From Nitrosospira sp. NpAV (GTDB taxonomy: Bacteria > Pseudomonadota > Gammaproteobacteria > Burkholderiales > Nitrosomonadaceae), in assembly GCF_000832065.1 (NCBI RefSeq), contig NZ_JXQM01000008.1, forward strand, positions 186,001-250,000: a DNA stretch of 64,000 nucleotides. Reading direction: 5' to 3'. This document shows positions 1 through 9,406 of the stretch, piece after piece. Within the stretch, counting starts at the first letter, position 1; each line of letters starts with the position of its first letter. A model generated the notes under the pieces. It did no database searches. It was not told the DNA's origin and worked only from the letters and a program-made list of their open reading frames with translations. Made by a program: the position numbers and the translations under genes.

Positions 1-910
1 CCGCGCGCGCATCATGGATTTCCTTGAAATCCACATCCTTGCGTTTCATTTTTTTGTGGATGCTGTAAATGTGCTTTGGACGCCCGGTAACTTCAGCCTT
101 GATGCCGGCCTGCTGCAACTCGCGCTGCAACTCATCCACCACTCGCCCGATATACTGTTCCCGGTTGACGCGGGTATCTTCGAGCAGTCTCGCAATTTTT
201 CTATAGCGTTCCGGTTCAAGAATCCGGAACGACAAATCTTCCAGCTCCCACTTTATCTGCCAGAGCCCCAGACGATTGGCCAGGGGTGCAAATATATCCA
301 GCGTTTCGTGCGCAATCTCCACCCTTTCCGGAATGCTGTTTGCAGCGATATATCGCATCGTTTGCGTCCGATCCGCCAGAGCGATAATGACCACGCGAAT
401 ATCTTCCGCCATCGCCAGCAGCATTTTTCGCAATGCCTCGATCTGCGCATTGTGATTTGTACCGCTTCCCTCACCTCTTGCGCCCAGCGTCCGGATGCGG
501 CCCATGCGCACCACCCCCTCCACCAGGTGAGTCACAGCCGGACTGAAGGTTGTTTGCAGCTTTTCCTCGTAATCATCCAGATAACCCGCAGCTGCATGAA
601 GCAAACCTGCCATCAGGGTATCGCTATCGACCCGCAACGATGCAAGAACCGACGCTGCGCCCAGCACATGCCGGGTGACCGGCTCGCCGGTGGACAGATG
701 TTTGCCCGCATACAGCGGCTGGGAAAATTCCAGCGCATGCCGGAGTACTTCGATCTCGCCGGGAGATAATGCGGGTAGCATGGGTAACGCGGATTCAAGC
801 CAGGAAAATCCATCTCGTCCACCCGCAGCGGAGAAAAGCGCTGCGGATGAATGTTCCGGCGAAACTATTGCAGCTGAATCGGGCAACCCATCATTTTGTC
901 TTGATTTCAT
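1..910 (-). CDS. relA: RelA-type (p)ppGpp synthetase, 5' part only
   Basis: First 303 codons of a RelA/SpoT-family protein that makes the stringent-response alarmone from GTP/GDP and ATP; the rest lies beyond the left edge. The N-terminal region has the fold of the HD hydrolase domain, but the signature position reads LLHAAA (His105, Ala106) where active hydrolases have HD. This half is therefore probably catalytically dead, as in enterobacterial RelA. The start of the synthetase domain is visible, including GRPKHIYSIHKKM near residues 283-295. The ATG overlaps the comEC stop codon (ATGA), so translation is probably coupled. Assignment as RelA rather than a bifunctional SpoT rests on the missing Asp. 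Confidence 0.9.
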   Translation of the reverse strand, partial: MKSRQNDGLPDSAAIVSPEHSSAALFSAAGGRDGFSWLESALPMLPALSPGEIEVLRHALEFSQPLYAGKHLSTGEPVTRHVLGAASVLASLRVDSDTLMAGLLHAAAGYLDDYEEKLQTTFSPAVTHLVEGVVRMGRIRTLGARGEGSGTNHNAQIEALRKMLLAMAEDIRVVIIALADRTQTMRYIAANSIPERVEIAHETLDIFAPLANRLGLWQIKWELEDLSFRILEPERYRKIARLLEDTRVNREQYIGRVVDELQRELQQAGIKAEVTGRPKHIYSIHKKMKRKDVDFKEIHDARA

Positions 911-3321
911 CGGTATTCAGTATCCTGCCAGTAACGGCGGCGCAACGCACGCGAAGTTTCGACTGCGAGCGTATTATCCGCAAAGCGCAACAGTATTGCC
1001 CCATCGTTATCGCTGCGCAGCAATGTGGTTCCCAGCGTCCGATAGCGCTCCATCACTTCTTCCCTGGGATGTCCGAAACGATTGCGATAACCTACGGTGA
1101 ATACTACCAGCCGGGGATTCACCTGACGCACAAACTCGGTGGTAGATGACGTTTTGCTGCCGTGATGGGGCGCCACCAGCACCGTTGAGGAAAGCGCGTT
1201 ACCATCGTTTGCGAGTAGCTGATACTCGGATTGTTTTTCGATATCGGCCGGCAGCAGTACACTACCATGGATTGTCGTGATTTTCAGCACACAGCTCAAA
1301 GCATTGGTTTTAAGCCTGGGGTTGCTGTAACTTTGTTCGACTGGGTGCAGCATGTCGAAGCGTACTCCATCCCATTGCCACGACTGTCCCGCACGGCACT
1401 GGCGTTTATTGGAAGCAGCCAGCTGAATCGGGTGATCGGCATGCAAAGATGAAACCAGCCACTCCACCGGCACCGCCTCCAGCACCGACAATGCCCCGCC
1501 ACTATGATCGGAATCGGCGTGCGTGACAATCATTGCATCCAGATGCTTGATCCCCTCCCCGCGCAGAAAGGGAACGATGGTGCGGTTGCCGCTATCCGCC
1601 TCGGGACTGAAAGCGGGGCCGGTATCGAAGAGCAGCGCATGACCTTCTGTGCGAGCCACCACCGCCAGCCCCTGGCCGACATCCAGCACGGTGAGCCATA
1701 ATTCTCCCGATGCCGGTTTTGGCGGCAATACCAGAAATATCGGCAGCAGGGCAATGGCTCCCAGCCAGCGAGCGGGAAAACCTGTAGCCAGCCCCGATCC
1801 GCCCCTCAAACCCGGTCCTAATCCTCCGGGCAGCAGCATCCAAACAATGCCGGCCATGCCGGCGGCCACTGCCCATGCGGGGGGCGCATGCTGACTCCAT
1901 ACCGCCTGCGGTACATCGCTCATCCATCGCAGCATCTCCATGCAGCCGCTCAGCACCATGTGTGCAGGCAGCAGCATGAAGTCGAGCAGCGGCAGTGTGG
2001 CCAGCAACGTCAAAGGAACCACCACCAGGCTCACCAGCGGAACGGCGATGGCATTGGCGATCGGCGAAACCAGCGATATCTGCTGGAACATCGCCAATAG
2101 CAACGGTATCAGGCTGAGGGTTATCGCCCACTGCACGCGCGCCCAACCGGTCAACCCGTGCATTCTGCCAATCCTTCCGGCCGTTACGAGCATGATGAAC
2201 GCCATCGCGCCGAACGACAACCAGAAACCAGGCGAAAGCACCGCCCATGGATCGAGCACCACCACCGCCAGCAATGCCCATGCCAACACCGCTGTCGCGG
2301 AAGTGAAACGCCCCAGCCACAAGGCGAGCGCTACCGCCGCAAGCATATAGACCGTGCGCTGCGCCGGCACCGCGAAACCCGCGAGCAGCGCATAGCCGCA
2401 AGCCGCCGCCAGCCCCCCAATAATCGCGGCCTTGCGCGCCGGCAACCACAGTGCCAGGCGATGGCTCCTGCGCCATAACCCATATACCAGCGCAAATATC
2501 AGACCCGAAACCATCGTCACATGCAGGCCCGAGATACTCATGAGATGGTTTACGCCTGTACGCGTAAATACTTGCCATTGCCCGCCTGGAATCGCGCGCT
2601 GGTCGCCCACCGCCAGCGCAATCAGAACCCCGGCATAGGCATGATCCGGCAACGCCCGAATAAAACGCTCACGTATCTCCTGGCGCAGATGCTCGATGCG
2701 ATAGGCGGGCTCATTAACCATTTCGTCCAGCCGCAAATTATCGTCAGCCTTCCGCACATAACCCGTCGCTCGAATATTGCGCTCCAGCGCCCATTCCTCG
2801 AAATCGAAACCATGAGGATTGATACTGCCATGCGGACGCTTGAGCCGCACCGTGATCCGCCAGCGTTCGCCCGCATTCATATGAGGTGGCACGGACCCTG
2901 AATCCTCCGCGTACTTGCGGCGCTCCTTATACCAGGCAAGGGAAACGCGTCTGGGCACAATCGCATCTGCCGTTAGCACTTGCTCCACGTCAAAAGCAAA
3001 GCGCAAGCCGTTTTCATTGACTTGCGGCAGCTCCGCCACCACCCCCACCAATTGAATATCGCGTCCCTCCCATTCATGCGGGAGCGCATCCGCCAGACGC
3101 CACTGGGCAAACGCCGCCGCCCAGAAAAAACCCGCACCCAAGAAAGTCAGAGCAAGCAGAATCTTTGCGGTGATGGACAAAATGGCGACCCGATAACGCC
3201 AGAGTAAAATTGCACCCACCGCACCAGGCACGAGGAGCCACGCCCACAGCAGTTCCGGCAACTCGGCCTGCTGTTGCAACAGCCCCACCCCGAAGGCAAA
3301 TGCGAGAATACAGATTCGCAT
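907..3321 (-). CDS. comEC: ComEC/Rec2 DNA-internalisation protein
   Basis: 804-residue inner-membrane channel protein that carries single-stranded DNA into the cytoplasm during natural transformation. In order: N-terminal membrane segments (about 1-70), a soluble DUF4131-type region, the multi-spanning competence domain with the hallmark HLMSISGLHV (about 259-268), and a C-terminal metallo-beta-lactamase domain with LDVGQGLA and THADSDHSGG. Length and domain order are those of full ComEC. It is followed by relA with a 4-base overlap. No other competence genes are in the window, so transformability cannot be judged here. Confidence 0.95.
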   Translation of the reverse strand: MRICILAFAFGVGLLQQQAELPELLWAWLLVPGAVGAILLWRYRVAILSITAKILLALTFLGAGFFWAAAFAQWRLADALPHEWEGRDIQLVGVVAELPQVNENGLRFAFDVEQVLTADAIVPRRVSLAWYKERRKYAEDSGSVPPHMNAGERWRITVRLKRPHGSINPHGFDFEEWALERNIRATGYVRKADDNLRLDEMVNEPAYRIEHLRQEIRERFIRALPDHAYAGVLIALAVGDQRAIPGGQWQVFTRTGVNHLMSISGLHVTMVSGLIFALVYGLWRRSHRLALWLPARKAAIIGGLAAACGYALLAGFAVPAQRTVYMLAAVALALWLGRFTSATAVLAWALLAVVVLDPWAVLSPGFWLSFGAMAFIMLVTAGRIGRMHGLTGWARVQWAITLSLIPLLLAMFQQISLVSPIANAIAVPLVSLVVVPLTLLATLPLLDFMLLPAHMVLSGCMEMLRWMSDVPQAVWSQHAPPAWAVAAGMAGIVWMLLPGGLGPGLRGGSGLATGFPARWLGAIALLPIFLVLPPKPASGELWLTVLDVGQGLAVVARTEGHALLFDTGPAFSPEADSGNRTIVPFLRGEGIKHLDAMIVTHADSDHSGGALSVLEAVPVEWLVSSLHADHPIQLAASNKRQCRAGQSWQWDGVRFDMLHPVEQSYSNPRLKTNALSCVLKITTIHGSVLLPADIEKQSEYQLLANDGNALSSTVLVAPHHGSKTSSTTEFVRQVNPRLVVFTVGYRNRFGHPREEVMERYRTLGTTLLRSDNDGAILLRFADNTLAVETSRALRRRYWQDTEYR

Positions 3322-3378
3322 CAGGGTCTTTGCCGTTTACTGAACGATATGGGCATGAGGGGAGTTATTGGACCAGAG

Positions 3379-3396
3379 AGCGGAATTCGTTCCGCT
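3379..3396. other. UUCG-capped hairpin in the comEC/DUF2062 gap
   Basis: A perfect 7-bp stem (AGCGGAA/TTCCGCT) closes a TTCG tetraloop between the divergent comEC and DUF2062 genes. No T-run follows on either strand, so it does not look like an intrinsic terminator. It could be a structured leader element or a chance palindrome. Confidence 0.4.
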
Positions 3397-3528
3397 AAGC
3401 ATGTTGACCCACGCTATCAAGAATCGAGACTTTCGAGTGCTTTGGCGTACCCACGGCTGGTTTCTCATGGCCGGTTGACTCCGGTATTATGTTTGCATGT
3501 AGCGCCGGTATTTCCGTACACTCTTCCT

Positions 3529-4086
3529 GTGCTCCGAAAATACTTCAAAAAATATCTGCCCTCTCACGAAACCGTCCGACAGAACCGGTTTGTGGGGCTG
3601 TTCGGAGAACAACTGCAACATCACAATCTGTGGCATCTTCATCGCCGGTCGGTAGCGGGTGGCGTGGCGGTTGGACTATTTGCCGGACTGATCCCTGGCA
3701 GCAATCCGGTGCAGTTCTTTTTTGCCGCTTTGTTTGCAATCGTTTTCAAAGTAAATCTCCCCGTGGCGGTAGCTACCACACTTTATTCCAATCCTTTCAC
3801 GATCGTGCCGATCTATATCGTTGCCTACGCCATCGGTGAGTTTGTCATGGGTAACGGCACAGGTAATATGCCCCAAACGGAGTTGCACCTGATGGATAAG
3901 AATATCAGCGAATGGATTCCTGCATTGATAGACTGGGTAATGTCGCTGGGCAAGCCGTTGCTGGTGGGAATATTGTTGCTGGCGCTGTTGCTTTCTGTGA
4001 CTGGGTATTTCGCTGTGCGCGGGGTATGGCGATTCTATACGATTTATGAATGGCGAAAACGGGCAAAACGGCGCTCTGATGTATAA
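3529..4086 (+). CDS. DUF2062 membrane protein
   Basis: 185-residue protein of the DUF2062 family, function unknown. The family core is visible as HRRSVAGGVAVGLFAGLIPG followed by hydrophobic helices, with a further membrane span near the C-terminus and a basic tail (EWRKRAKRRSDV). The GTG at 3529 is chosen because family members start close to the RKYFKKYLPSH motif. The same frame stays open upstream to 3274, but that stretch looks non-coding. It is divergent from comEC and convergent with lolD, so it stands alone. Family membership is confident; role is not known. Confidence 0.85.
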   Translation: MLRKYFKKYLPSHETVRQNRFVGLFGEQLQHHNLWHLHRRSVAGGVAVGLFAGLIPGSNPVQFFFAALFAIVFKVNLPVAVATTLYSNPFTIVPIYIVAYAIGEFVMGNGTGNMPQTELHLMDKNISEWIPALIDWVMSLGKPLLVGILLLALLLSVTGYFAVRGVWRFYTIYEWRKRAKRRSDV

Positions 4087-4170
4087 ACCTCAATCCCCCG
4101 CTGGGCCGATCGTTTCTTCCGCAGGGCAGGCGCCGCATGGAAATTGCGACAAGCCTCAGTGACCCGTACT

Positions 4171-4848
4171 TTATTCAGCCAATATACCGTCTTCCAGCTG
4201 TAATGTCCGCCCGGCCTTTTTGGCCAGTTCCGGATCGTGGGTGACAATGATGAGACTTGCGCCCACGCTGCGGTTGAGTTCGAGCATCAGTTCGAATACG
4301 CCTCCCGCCGTGTGCCGGTCGAGATTTCCGGTAGGCTCATCCGCAAGGACGCAAGCAGGCTGAGTCACCAGCGCGCGCGCCACCGCCGCACGCTGCCGTT
4401 CCCCGCCCGAAAGTTCTCCGGGAGTGTGCGTGAGACGATGGCCAAGGCCCACCCGCTTCAATAATTCCGCCGCCTGGTCATACGCCTCACCGCTGCTGAT
4501 GCGCCGGATCAATAGCGGCATGGCGACGTTTTCCAGTGCGCTGAATTCTGGCAGCAAGTGATGAAACTGATAAATGAAACCCAGCGACCTGTTACGCAGC
4601 TTGCATCTTTCTTCTTCATTGACGGTTGCTATATTCTGACCCATGATATGAATATCGCCGCCGGTCGGAGCATCCAATCCTCCCAGCACGTGTAGCAGCG
4701 TACTTTTACCTGAACCTGAGGCACCGATAATAGCAAGGGTATCACCTGCCACGATATCAAGGTCTATGCCCATAAGCACTGGAACCTCCAGCTTTCCTTG
4801 GAAATAACTTTTGCGCAGGTTGCGGCAGGAAATAATGGTTTTATTCAT
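4171..4848 (-). CDS. lolD: Lipoprotein-releasing ABC transporter ATPase LolD
   Basis: ATPase that powers extraction of outer-membrane lipoproteins from the inner membrane for LolA. It has Walker [10 protein letters not shown], signature [15 protein letters not shown] and Walker [13 protein letters not shown]. The ATG at 4848 is preferred: it has GGAGG nine bases upstream and overlaps the permease stop by 8 bases. The frame remains open upstream, but that part lies inside the permease gene. It forms a two-gene operon with the permease upstream. Spacing and pairing support LolD over the similar MacB-type ATPases found elsewhere in this window. Confidence 0.92.
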   Translation of the reverse strand: MNKTIISCRNLRKSYFQGKLEVPVLMGIDLDIVAGDTLAIIGASGSGKSTLLHVLGGLDAPTGGDIHIMGQNIATVNEEERCKLRNRSLGFIYQFHHLLPEFSALENVAMPLLIRRISSGEAYDQAAELLKRVGLGHRLTHTPGELSGGERQRAAVARALVTQPACVLADEPTGNLDRHTAGGVFELMLELNRSVGASLIIVTHDPELAKKAGRTLQLEDGILAE

Positions 4849-6088
4849 ACCGGAGGGCCTCCGCGGGATTGACTCTGGATGCCCGGTAACTGGGATAAAT
4901 CGTTGCAAGCAGTGTCAGCACGAACGATACTGATGCCACGGCCACAATATCGCTCATTTGCGGATCGGATGGAATGTCGCTAATCAAATAAACATCCGGT
5001 GAAAGGAATCGCACGCTGAAGAGACCCTCGATCAGCGCGACCACCGACGACACATTGTATGCCAGCAACATGCCGCTGATTAAGCCGAGAATGGTGCCCA
5101 GAACACCGATCATGGTGCCCTGCACGATGAAGATTTTCATGATGCTGCGCGGGCTTGCGCCCAGGGTGCGCAGAATAGCGATATCGGGCTGCTTATCGGT
5201 TACCGCCATCACCATGGTCGAAACGATGTTGAAGGCCGCGACGGCGATAATAAGGGCGAGAATCAGAAACAGCATGCGTTTCTCGATCTGTATCGCTCGA
5301 AAATAATTGCCATGCTGGCGGCTCCAGTCGCTGATATGAACCTCCGTGGAAATCATGGGTGCAAGATCTCGCGCTACCTGCGGCGCCTCGAAGAGATCAT
5401 GCAGCTTCAGCCGTACACCCGATACCTGGTCATCGTCCATGCGGTAGAGCTTTTGTGCATCCGACAAGTTGATCAGCACCAGGCTCGAGTCGTAGTCCAT
5501 GTGTCCTGCCTCGAAGATGCCGGTAATGGTGAACTGTTTGAGGCGCGGTAAAATGCCCGCCGGCGTTACTTGGCCCTGCGGCGAGATCAGTACTATCTTG
5601 TCGCCGGTAAATGCTCCCAGGATTCGTGCCAATTCCGAGCCGATAACGATGCCAAATCTCCCCGGGATCAGTTCGTCAAGCCTGCCATCCACCATCATCC
5701 GCGCCAGGTCGGCCACTTTATCCTCCCTGGCTGGCTCGATGCCTCTTACCGCGACGCCGCTGACAACCTGGTCGAACGACACCATGCCTTGCGCGCTTAC
5801 ATAAGGCGCGGCGCCCTCCACCAGCGGATGCCTCAGCGCTTCTTCCGCAACCCGGCGCCAGTCCGTCAGCTTGCCGTCTATGCCGCTTATCTGTATATGC
5901 GACGCAACACCCAGGATACGCGAGCGCACTTCTTTCTGAAATCCGTTCATTACCGACATCACGGTGATGAGCGCCGTCATGCCAAGGGTGATGCCCAGCA
6001 GAGAAATCAGGGAGATGAAGGAAATGAAATGATTGCGGCGCTTGGCACGCGTGTAGCGTAGACCAATGAAGAGTTCGTAGGGAGACAC
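4841..6088 (-). CDS. lolC: Lipoprotein-releasing permease LolC/LolE
   Basis: 415-residue inner-membrane permease of the Lol system. The conserved N-terminus [23 protein letters not shown] is followed by one membrane span, a large periplasmic domain (about 45-270) and three C-terminal spans of FtsX type ending NPAEALRYE. Only one permease gene is present, as in bacteria with a single LolC/E-type subunit that presumably dimerises; LolC and LolE cannot be told apart here. lolD follows directly with overlapping reading frames. Confidence 0.9.
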   Translation of the reverse strand: MSPYELFIGLRYTRAKRRNHFISFISLISLLGITLGMTALITVMSVMNGFQKEVRSRILGVASHIQISGIDGKLTDWRRVAEEALRHPLVEGAAPYVSAQGMVSFDQVVSGVAVRGIEPAREDKVADLARMMVDGRLDELIPGRFGIVIGSELARILGAFTGDKIVLISPQGQVTPAGILPRLKQFTITGIFEAGHMDYDSSLVLINLSDAQKLYRMDDDQVSGVRLKLHDLFEAPQVARDLAPMISTEVHISDWSRQHGNYFRAIQIEKRMLFLILALIIAVAAFNIVSTMVMAVTDKQPDIAILRTLGASPRSIMKIFIVQGTMIGVLGTILGLISGMLLAYNVSSVVALIEGLFSVRFLSPDVYLISDIPSDPQMSDIVAVASVSFVLTLLATIYPSYRASRVNPAEALRYE

Positions 6089-6240
6089 GGATTAACTGCC
6101 GGGAATTAGAGAATGCCGAAGTGTGCCACATTCTGCCGGGGCTTAACAGACGGACGGACATCGAAACCTTGCCGAAGCCTTTTTTAAGACATTAAAATGT
6201 GTTTCCCGGTAGTCGAACGAATGCGTTTGGCACAATGAGG

Positions 6241-8412
6241 TTAAAATTCGCCTCTCAACCCAATTATCGCGGCTATTCCAGGCAATGGCGCAAAATTCTT
6301 CAGAAAGGAAGTGTGTACGCGCACCTCTTCGTTTAGCAGATTCTTGCCCTGGATAAATATTTTTATGCCGTTTGATTTGGTTTCCTTGATACGATAACTC
6401 AGGTCGACATTTACCAACGTGTAGCCTGGTGTATGGGTTTCAAGTTCCGCCACCCGGTTTTGGCGCATCACATGAAATGCATTCACGTTAGCCGCCCAGG
6501 AACCCACTTTATGATTGAGTTCCAGCCCGAATCTCGGCGGTGTGATACGCGGGACATTACCCCCCGTATCCAGTTTCCCGCGCACATAGTCGGTAAACAG
6601 CCGTAATTCGGTGGCATCAGGCTTCAAGGTGACGATCACTTCGGCTTCGGCGCCAAAGAATTTTGCTCCCGTCTGCGCAAAATTCTGTACCAGGAAGTCG
6701 CCACCGGGATCCAGTGTGCCCGTATCATCGACGCGATCCGCCACGCCGTCACCATTGATGTCGGCGCTACGCACGAAGATATAGCTGTCGATCCAGTTAT
6801 GGAATACATTGATTTTCCATTTTATGAGGCCGGTATTTTTGCGCAATGCAAGATCGATATTATTGGTTGTCTCGCTGCCTAAGGCGTCATCACCCGTCTG
6901 AAAGGTGGCGGTGCCGCGGTGTGCGCCTTTTGTGTACAACTCTTCCGTGGATGGCGCGCGCTGCCCTCGGGTTGCTGATAAACCAAGTCCGTAGCCCTCC
7001 ATGATTTTCCATAAAGTGCCCGCTGAAACATTATAGAGATTGAATGCGCGCGCCGGGTTGGCGTTGTTCTGCGGGTCTTGTGTGGCGCGCTCGATGCGCC
7101 CGCCGAGTTCCAGTCGCCAGCGGTCCCAGTTGCGCTCTTCGACCAGGAATATACCGGTGGAACGTGATTTCGTGACCGGGATCACAGCCTCTTCGCCCAG
7201 AGCGGAAAAATTGCGATCCTGAAACTGGACCCCGAATACCCCCTTCCAGTTTGCGATGGGTGCATGCAGAAGCTCGGCGCGGCTTTCCAGTCCCTGATTT
7301 TTAAATCGCGTGGCGATCTCGCCGGTTCCCTCTATTTCGTTATGCTTGTAATCATTGTAACCTGTACGCACCTTAAGTTTCTCAAAGCCAATGATGGGCT
7401 TATCCAGTTCACCTGACAAATCATAACGAGTTTGCTTCAGATCAATCTTCGAACCTTCCGGGCTGGGTATGCCATACTCGCTCTCCAGTCGCGAAACCGA
7501 TCCGCCAATGAAGCCTTTTTCGCCGACGAAAGATCCGCCTGCAGATACGCCACCGGAGTCTATCGCACTATTCCTGACAACACCTTTCTCGCTGTTCGGG
7601 TTGCTCTCATCCGCTCGCCCCGGAATGTGATAATCATCGGTTTTGCGCTTGAAGCCACCCACGCTCCAGGAAGCCCGGCCGCCGATGCTGCCGGTCGCAT
7701 TGAAAGCACCGGTACGCTCCTCTGTTGCTGTATTGCCACGTAGCTCGATATCGCCTTTGGGTGATTTGAACAGTTGATTGGGAATGCGTCCTGAGACAAC
7801 ATTGACGACGCCACCCGATGCGCCGCTGCCATAAAGCAGCGTTGCCGGACCCCGAAGGATCTCGATCTGGGAGGCATTGAGGGATTCGGCTGTTACCGCA
7901 TGATCCGGGCTGATGGTCGACAGATCGAGAGTACCGATTCCATTCTCCAGAACTCGAATACGCGGGCCATCCAGACCGCGAATAATCGGACGGCCCGCTG
8001 CCGGTCCGAAGGAACTGGACGCCACACCCAGCTCTCGGGAGAGGGTATCGCCCAGACTCGCTTCGCGCTTACGGCGCAGGTCTTCGCCCCGCACCACTGA
8101 AACAGGCTGTGCCATATCCAGCTCGCTACGATTCTCGAATGGCGTAGCGGTCACTACGACAGGCGGCAATACACCGGCTTTGCCGATATCCTGCGCGTGC
8201 ACAGGCAATACGCCGAACGCAAGTATCGGCATAATGATGGCTGATTCGAAAAATCTTTGAGCATGCCCTTCCCGCCTCCGTAGCGCTCCATTCCACAACG
8301 CCGCTGTCACGCATCCCGCTAGCCAAATCGGCGACTTGTTCGGAGATTCCCTGAATACTCCGCTCACGCGTTGTGAAAGTGCGCCCGGTACATTACAGCT
8401 TGAATCACTCAT
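6241..8412 (-). CDS. ZnuD-like TonB-dependent outer-membrane receptor
   Basis: About 723-residue TonB receptor: a plug with PVSVVRGEDL, RPIIRGLDGPRIRVL, SPDHA and EILRGPATLLYGSGASGG, then a 22-strand barrel ending in Phe. Motifs throughout (GEKGFIGG, QRAPSTEELYTKGAH, FFGAEAEV, TDYVRGKL, HTSFL) resemble neisserial ZnuD, a zinc importer. The His/Cys-rich external loop of ZnuD seems absent, so the exact metal is uncertain. ATG 8412 is chosen because the operator-like palindrome at 8447-8463 should lie outside the gene; the frame is open to 8484. The leader before HAQD is long and unusual, and a later start is possible. It sits downstream of a Zur-type regulator gene. Confidence 0.85.
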   Translation of the reverse strand: MSDSSCNVPGALSQRVSGVFRESPNKSPIWLAGCVTAALWNGALRRREGHAQRFFESAIIMPILAFGVLPVHAQDIGKAGVLPPVVVTATPFENRSELDMAQPVSVVRGEDLRRKREASLGDTLSRELGVASSSFGPAAGRPIIRGLDGPRIRVLENGIGTLDLSTISPDHAVTAESLNASQIEILRGPATLLYGSGASGGVVNVVSGRIPNQLFKSPKGDIELRGNTATEERTGAFNATGSIGGRASWSVGGFKRKTDDYHIPGRADESNPNSEKGVVRNSAIDSGGVSAGGSFVGEKGFIGGSVSRLESEYGIPSPEGSKIDLKQTRYDLSGELDKPIIGFEKLKVRTGYNDYKHNEIEGTGEIATRFKNQGLESRAELLHAPIANWKGVFGVQFQDRNFSALGEEAVIPVTKSRSTGIFLVEERNWDRWRLELGGRIERATQDPQNNANPARAFNLYNVSAGTLWKIMEGYGLGLSATRGQRAPSTEELYTKGAHRGTATFQTGDDALGSETTNNIDLALRKNTGLIKWKINVFHNWIDSYIFVRSADINGDGVADRVDDTGTLDPGGDFLVQNFAQTGAKFFGAEAEVIVTLKPDATELRLFTDYVRGKLDTGGNVPRITPPRFGLELNHKVGSWAANVNAFHVMRQNRVAELETHTPGYTLVNVDLSYRIKETKSNGIKIFIQGKNLLNEEVRVHTSFLKNFAPLPGIAAIIGLRGEF

Positions 8413-8446
8413 ATCGACTTCTTGAATGGATGGAAAGGCGAGTTTT

Positions 8447-8463
8447 ATGCAACTGAGTTGCAT
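8447..8463. promoter_or_regulatory. Candidate Zur/Fur operator before the TonB receptor
   Basis: Perfect 17-bp palindrome ATGCAACT-G-AGTTGCAT, 35 bases upstream of the chosen receptor start. The core GCAAC-N3-GTTGC also precedes the Fur/Zur-family regulator gene at 9407-9419. The sharing of one motif by the regulator and its neighbour is seen directly; its use as a metal-responsive operator is inferred. Confidence 0.7.
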
Positions 8464-8580
8464 TAAGGCATCGACTCCCGGCACTTGGCTATTTTTGTGG
8501 CCGAATACAGCCCGGATCGGGCGATAAGCGTCAAATGACGGATACCGGCCAGGGCCGCTCGATTTTAAGAAACAGAGGGA

Positions 8581-8973
8581 TTACGCTAACGGGGGCGCGC
8601 GCGTGAGATACGGGGATGAGAAATCAAGGAGAGTATGTCTGGATTTCAAGAGCGGCGGAAGCTGCCGCATCATCGGGTCCAGAAAGAGGGAAGGCAGGAT
8701 GAGAGGAATAATGCTGAAAGCCGTTAAAGCCAGGCAGTCCAGACAAATCCGGTCGAGGTCGGAGTCTGGATCGAGTTCGTTCTGCCCGGGATCGTCCGCT
8801 TGAACGACGCCGATGATGTCGACGTGCGTAAGCGCGTGCGTCGCCTGAAAGACCGGGACGAACGAAAGCGTCAATATCAGAATCAGGAACAATCCTTTAC
8901 GCAATATCGTGGAACCGTATCCTCCGATATCGGCATACGGGTACCGTATTTTATGGATCGAATATTCTGTCAT
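8581..8973 (-). CDS. Small membrane protein with CxxC motif, metal-locus associated
   Basis: 130-residue protein with one strong N-terminal hydrophobic segment (GLFLILILTLSFVPVFQA), then THALTH, a short acidic stretch, CLDC and a second hydrophobic stretch. The His plus CxxC arrangement recalls DUF2946-type proteins found beside metal transport genes, but similarity is weak and no function is assigned. The ATG at 8973 overlaps the regulator stop (ATGA), so the two are translationally coupled. It lies between the Zur-type regulator and the TonB receptor, suggesting a role in the same metal response. Confidence 0.65.
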   Translation of the reverse strand: MTEYSIHKIRYPYADIGGYGSTILRKGLFLILILTLSFVPVFQATHALTHVDIIGVVQADDPGQNELDPDSDLDRICLDCLALTAFSIIPLILPSLFLDPMMRQLPPLLKSRHTLLDFSSPYLTRAPPLA

Positions 8974-9392
8974 GCGCATTCCGCACAAAAACCCTTGACT
9001 ATCAACTCGACTGCCTGAGACCGGTAACCGGGCGGCAACGGACCGTCATACCTGGCTTTCATATCATCAAGACAGATCACCCTTGTACAGCGGGTACATT
9101 TAAAATGCGCATGCTGATGTGAGTGCACGTCGAAATTTGCGCGAAAACGCCATACTCGATCGTCACTCGCCACCCTATGCACAAACCCTCTTTTGTTCAG
9201 CCATTCAAGCACGCGATAGAGCGTGACACGATCCAGCCGTTGCTCACGGCTCAGGCGCTCTTCAATTTCATGATGTGTAACAGCCTGTTGCTCCGCCAAC
9301 AGGGCAGCAAGAATTCGAACTCTGCCAGGAGTCGCCCGCTCACCGGTACGCCGGATCATCGACTCCGCCTGCTCTTGAAAATTGATAAGCAT
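8970..9392 (-). CDS. Fur-family transcriptional regulator, probably Zur
   Basis: 140-residue winged-helix metalloregulator. The DNA-binding half includes TPGRVRILAALL and RVTLYRVLEWL. The metal-binding half has HSHQHAHFKCTRC and a C-terminal CAEC, giving the two CxxC pairs that bind structural zinc in this family. Neighbours (a ZnuD-like receptor and a small CxxC protein) favour zinc sensing; Fur or another specificity cannot be excluded from sequence alone. ATG 9392 is chosen; the frame is open to 9452 but that would cover the palindrome at 9407-9419. Autoregulation through that site is likely. Confidence 0.85.
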   Translation of the reverse strand: MLINFQEQAESMIRRTGERATPGRVRILAALLAEQQAVTHHEIEERLSREQRLDRVTLYRVLEWLNKRGFVHRVASDDRVWRFRANFDVHSHQHAHFKCTRCTRVICLDDMKARYDGPLPPGYRSQAVELIVKGFCAECA

Positions 9393-9406
9393 AAAGGGAT
9401 AGTATT

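Noticed and set aside
1592-2578. A 328-codon open frame on the minus strand within comEC
   Set aside because: It is an alternative frame of comEC; the comEC frame carries the conserved motifs and this one has only low-complexity Gly/Ala/Arg sequence.
3274-3528. N-terminal extension of the DUF2062 protein
   Set aside because: The extra 85 codons look non-coding, overlap the comEC start region and are not found in the family; GTG 3529 fits better.
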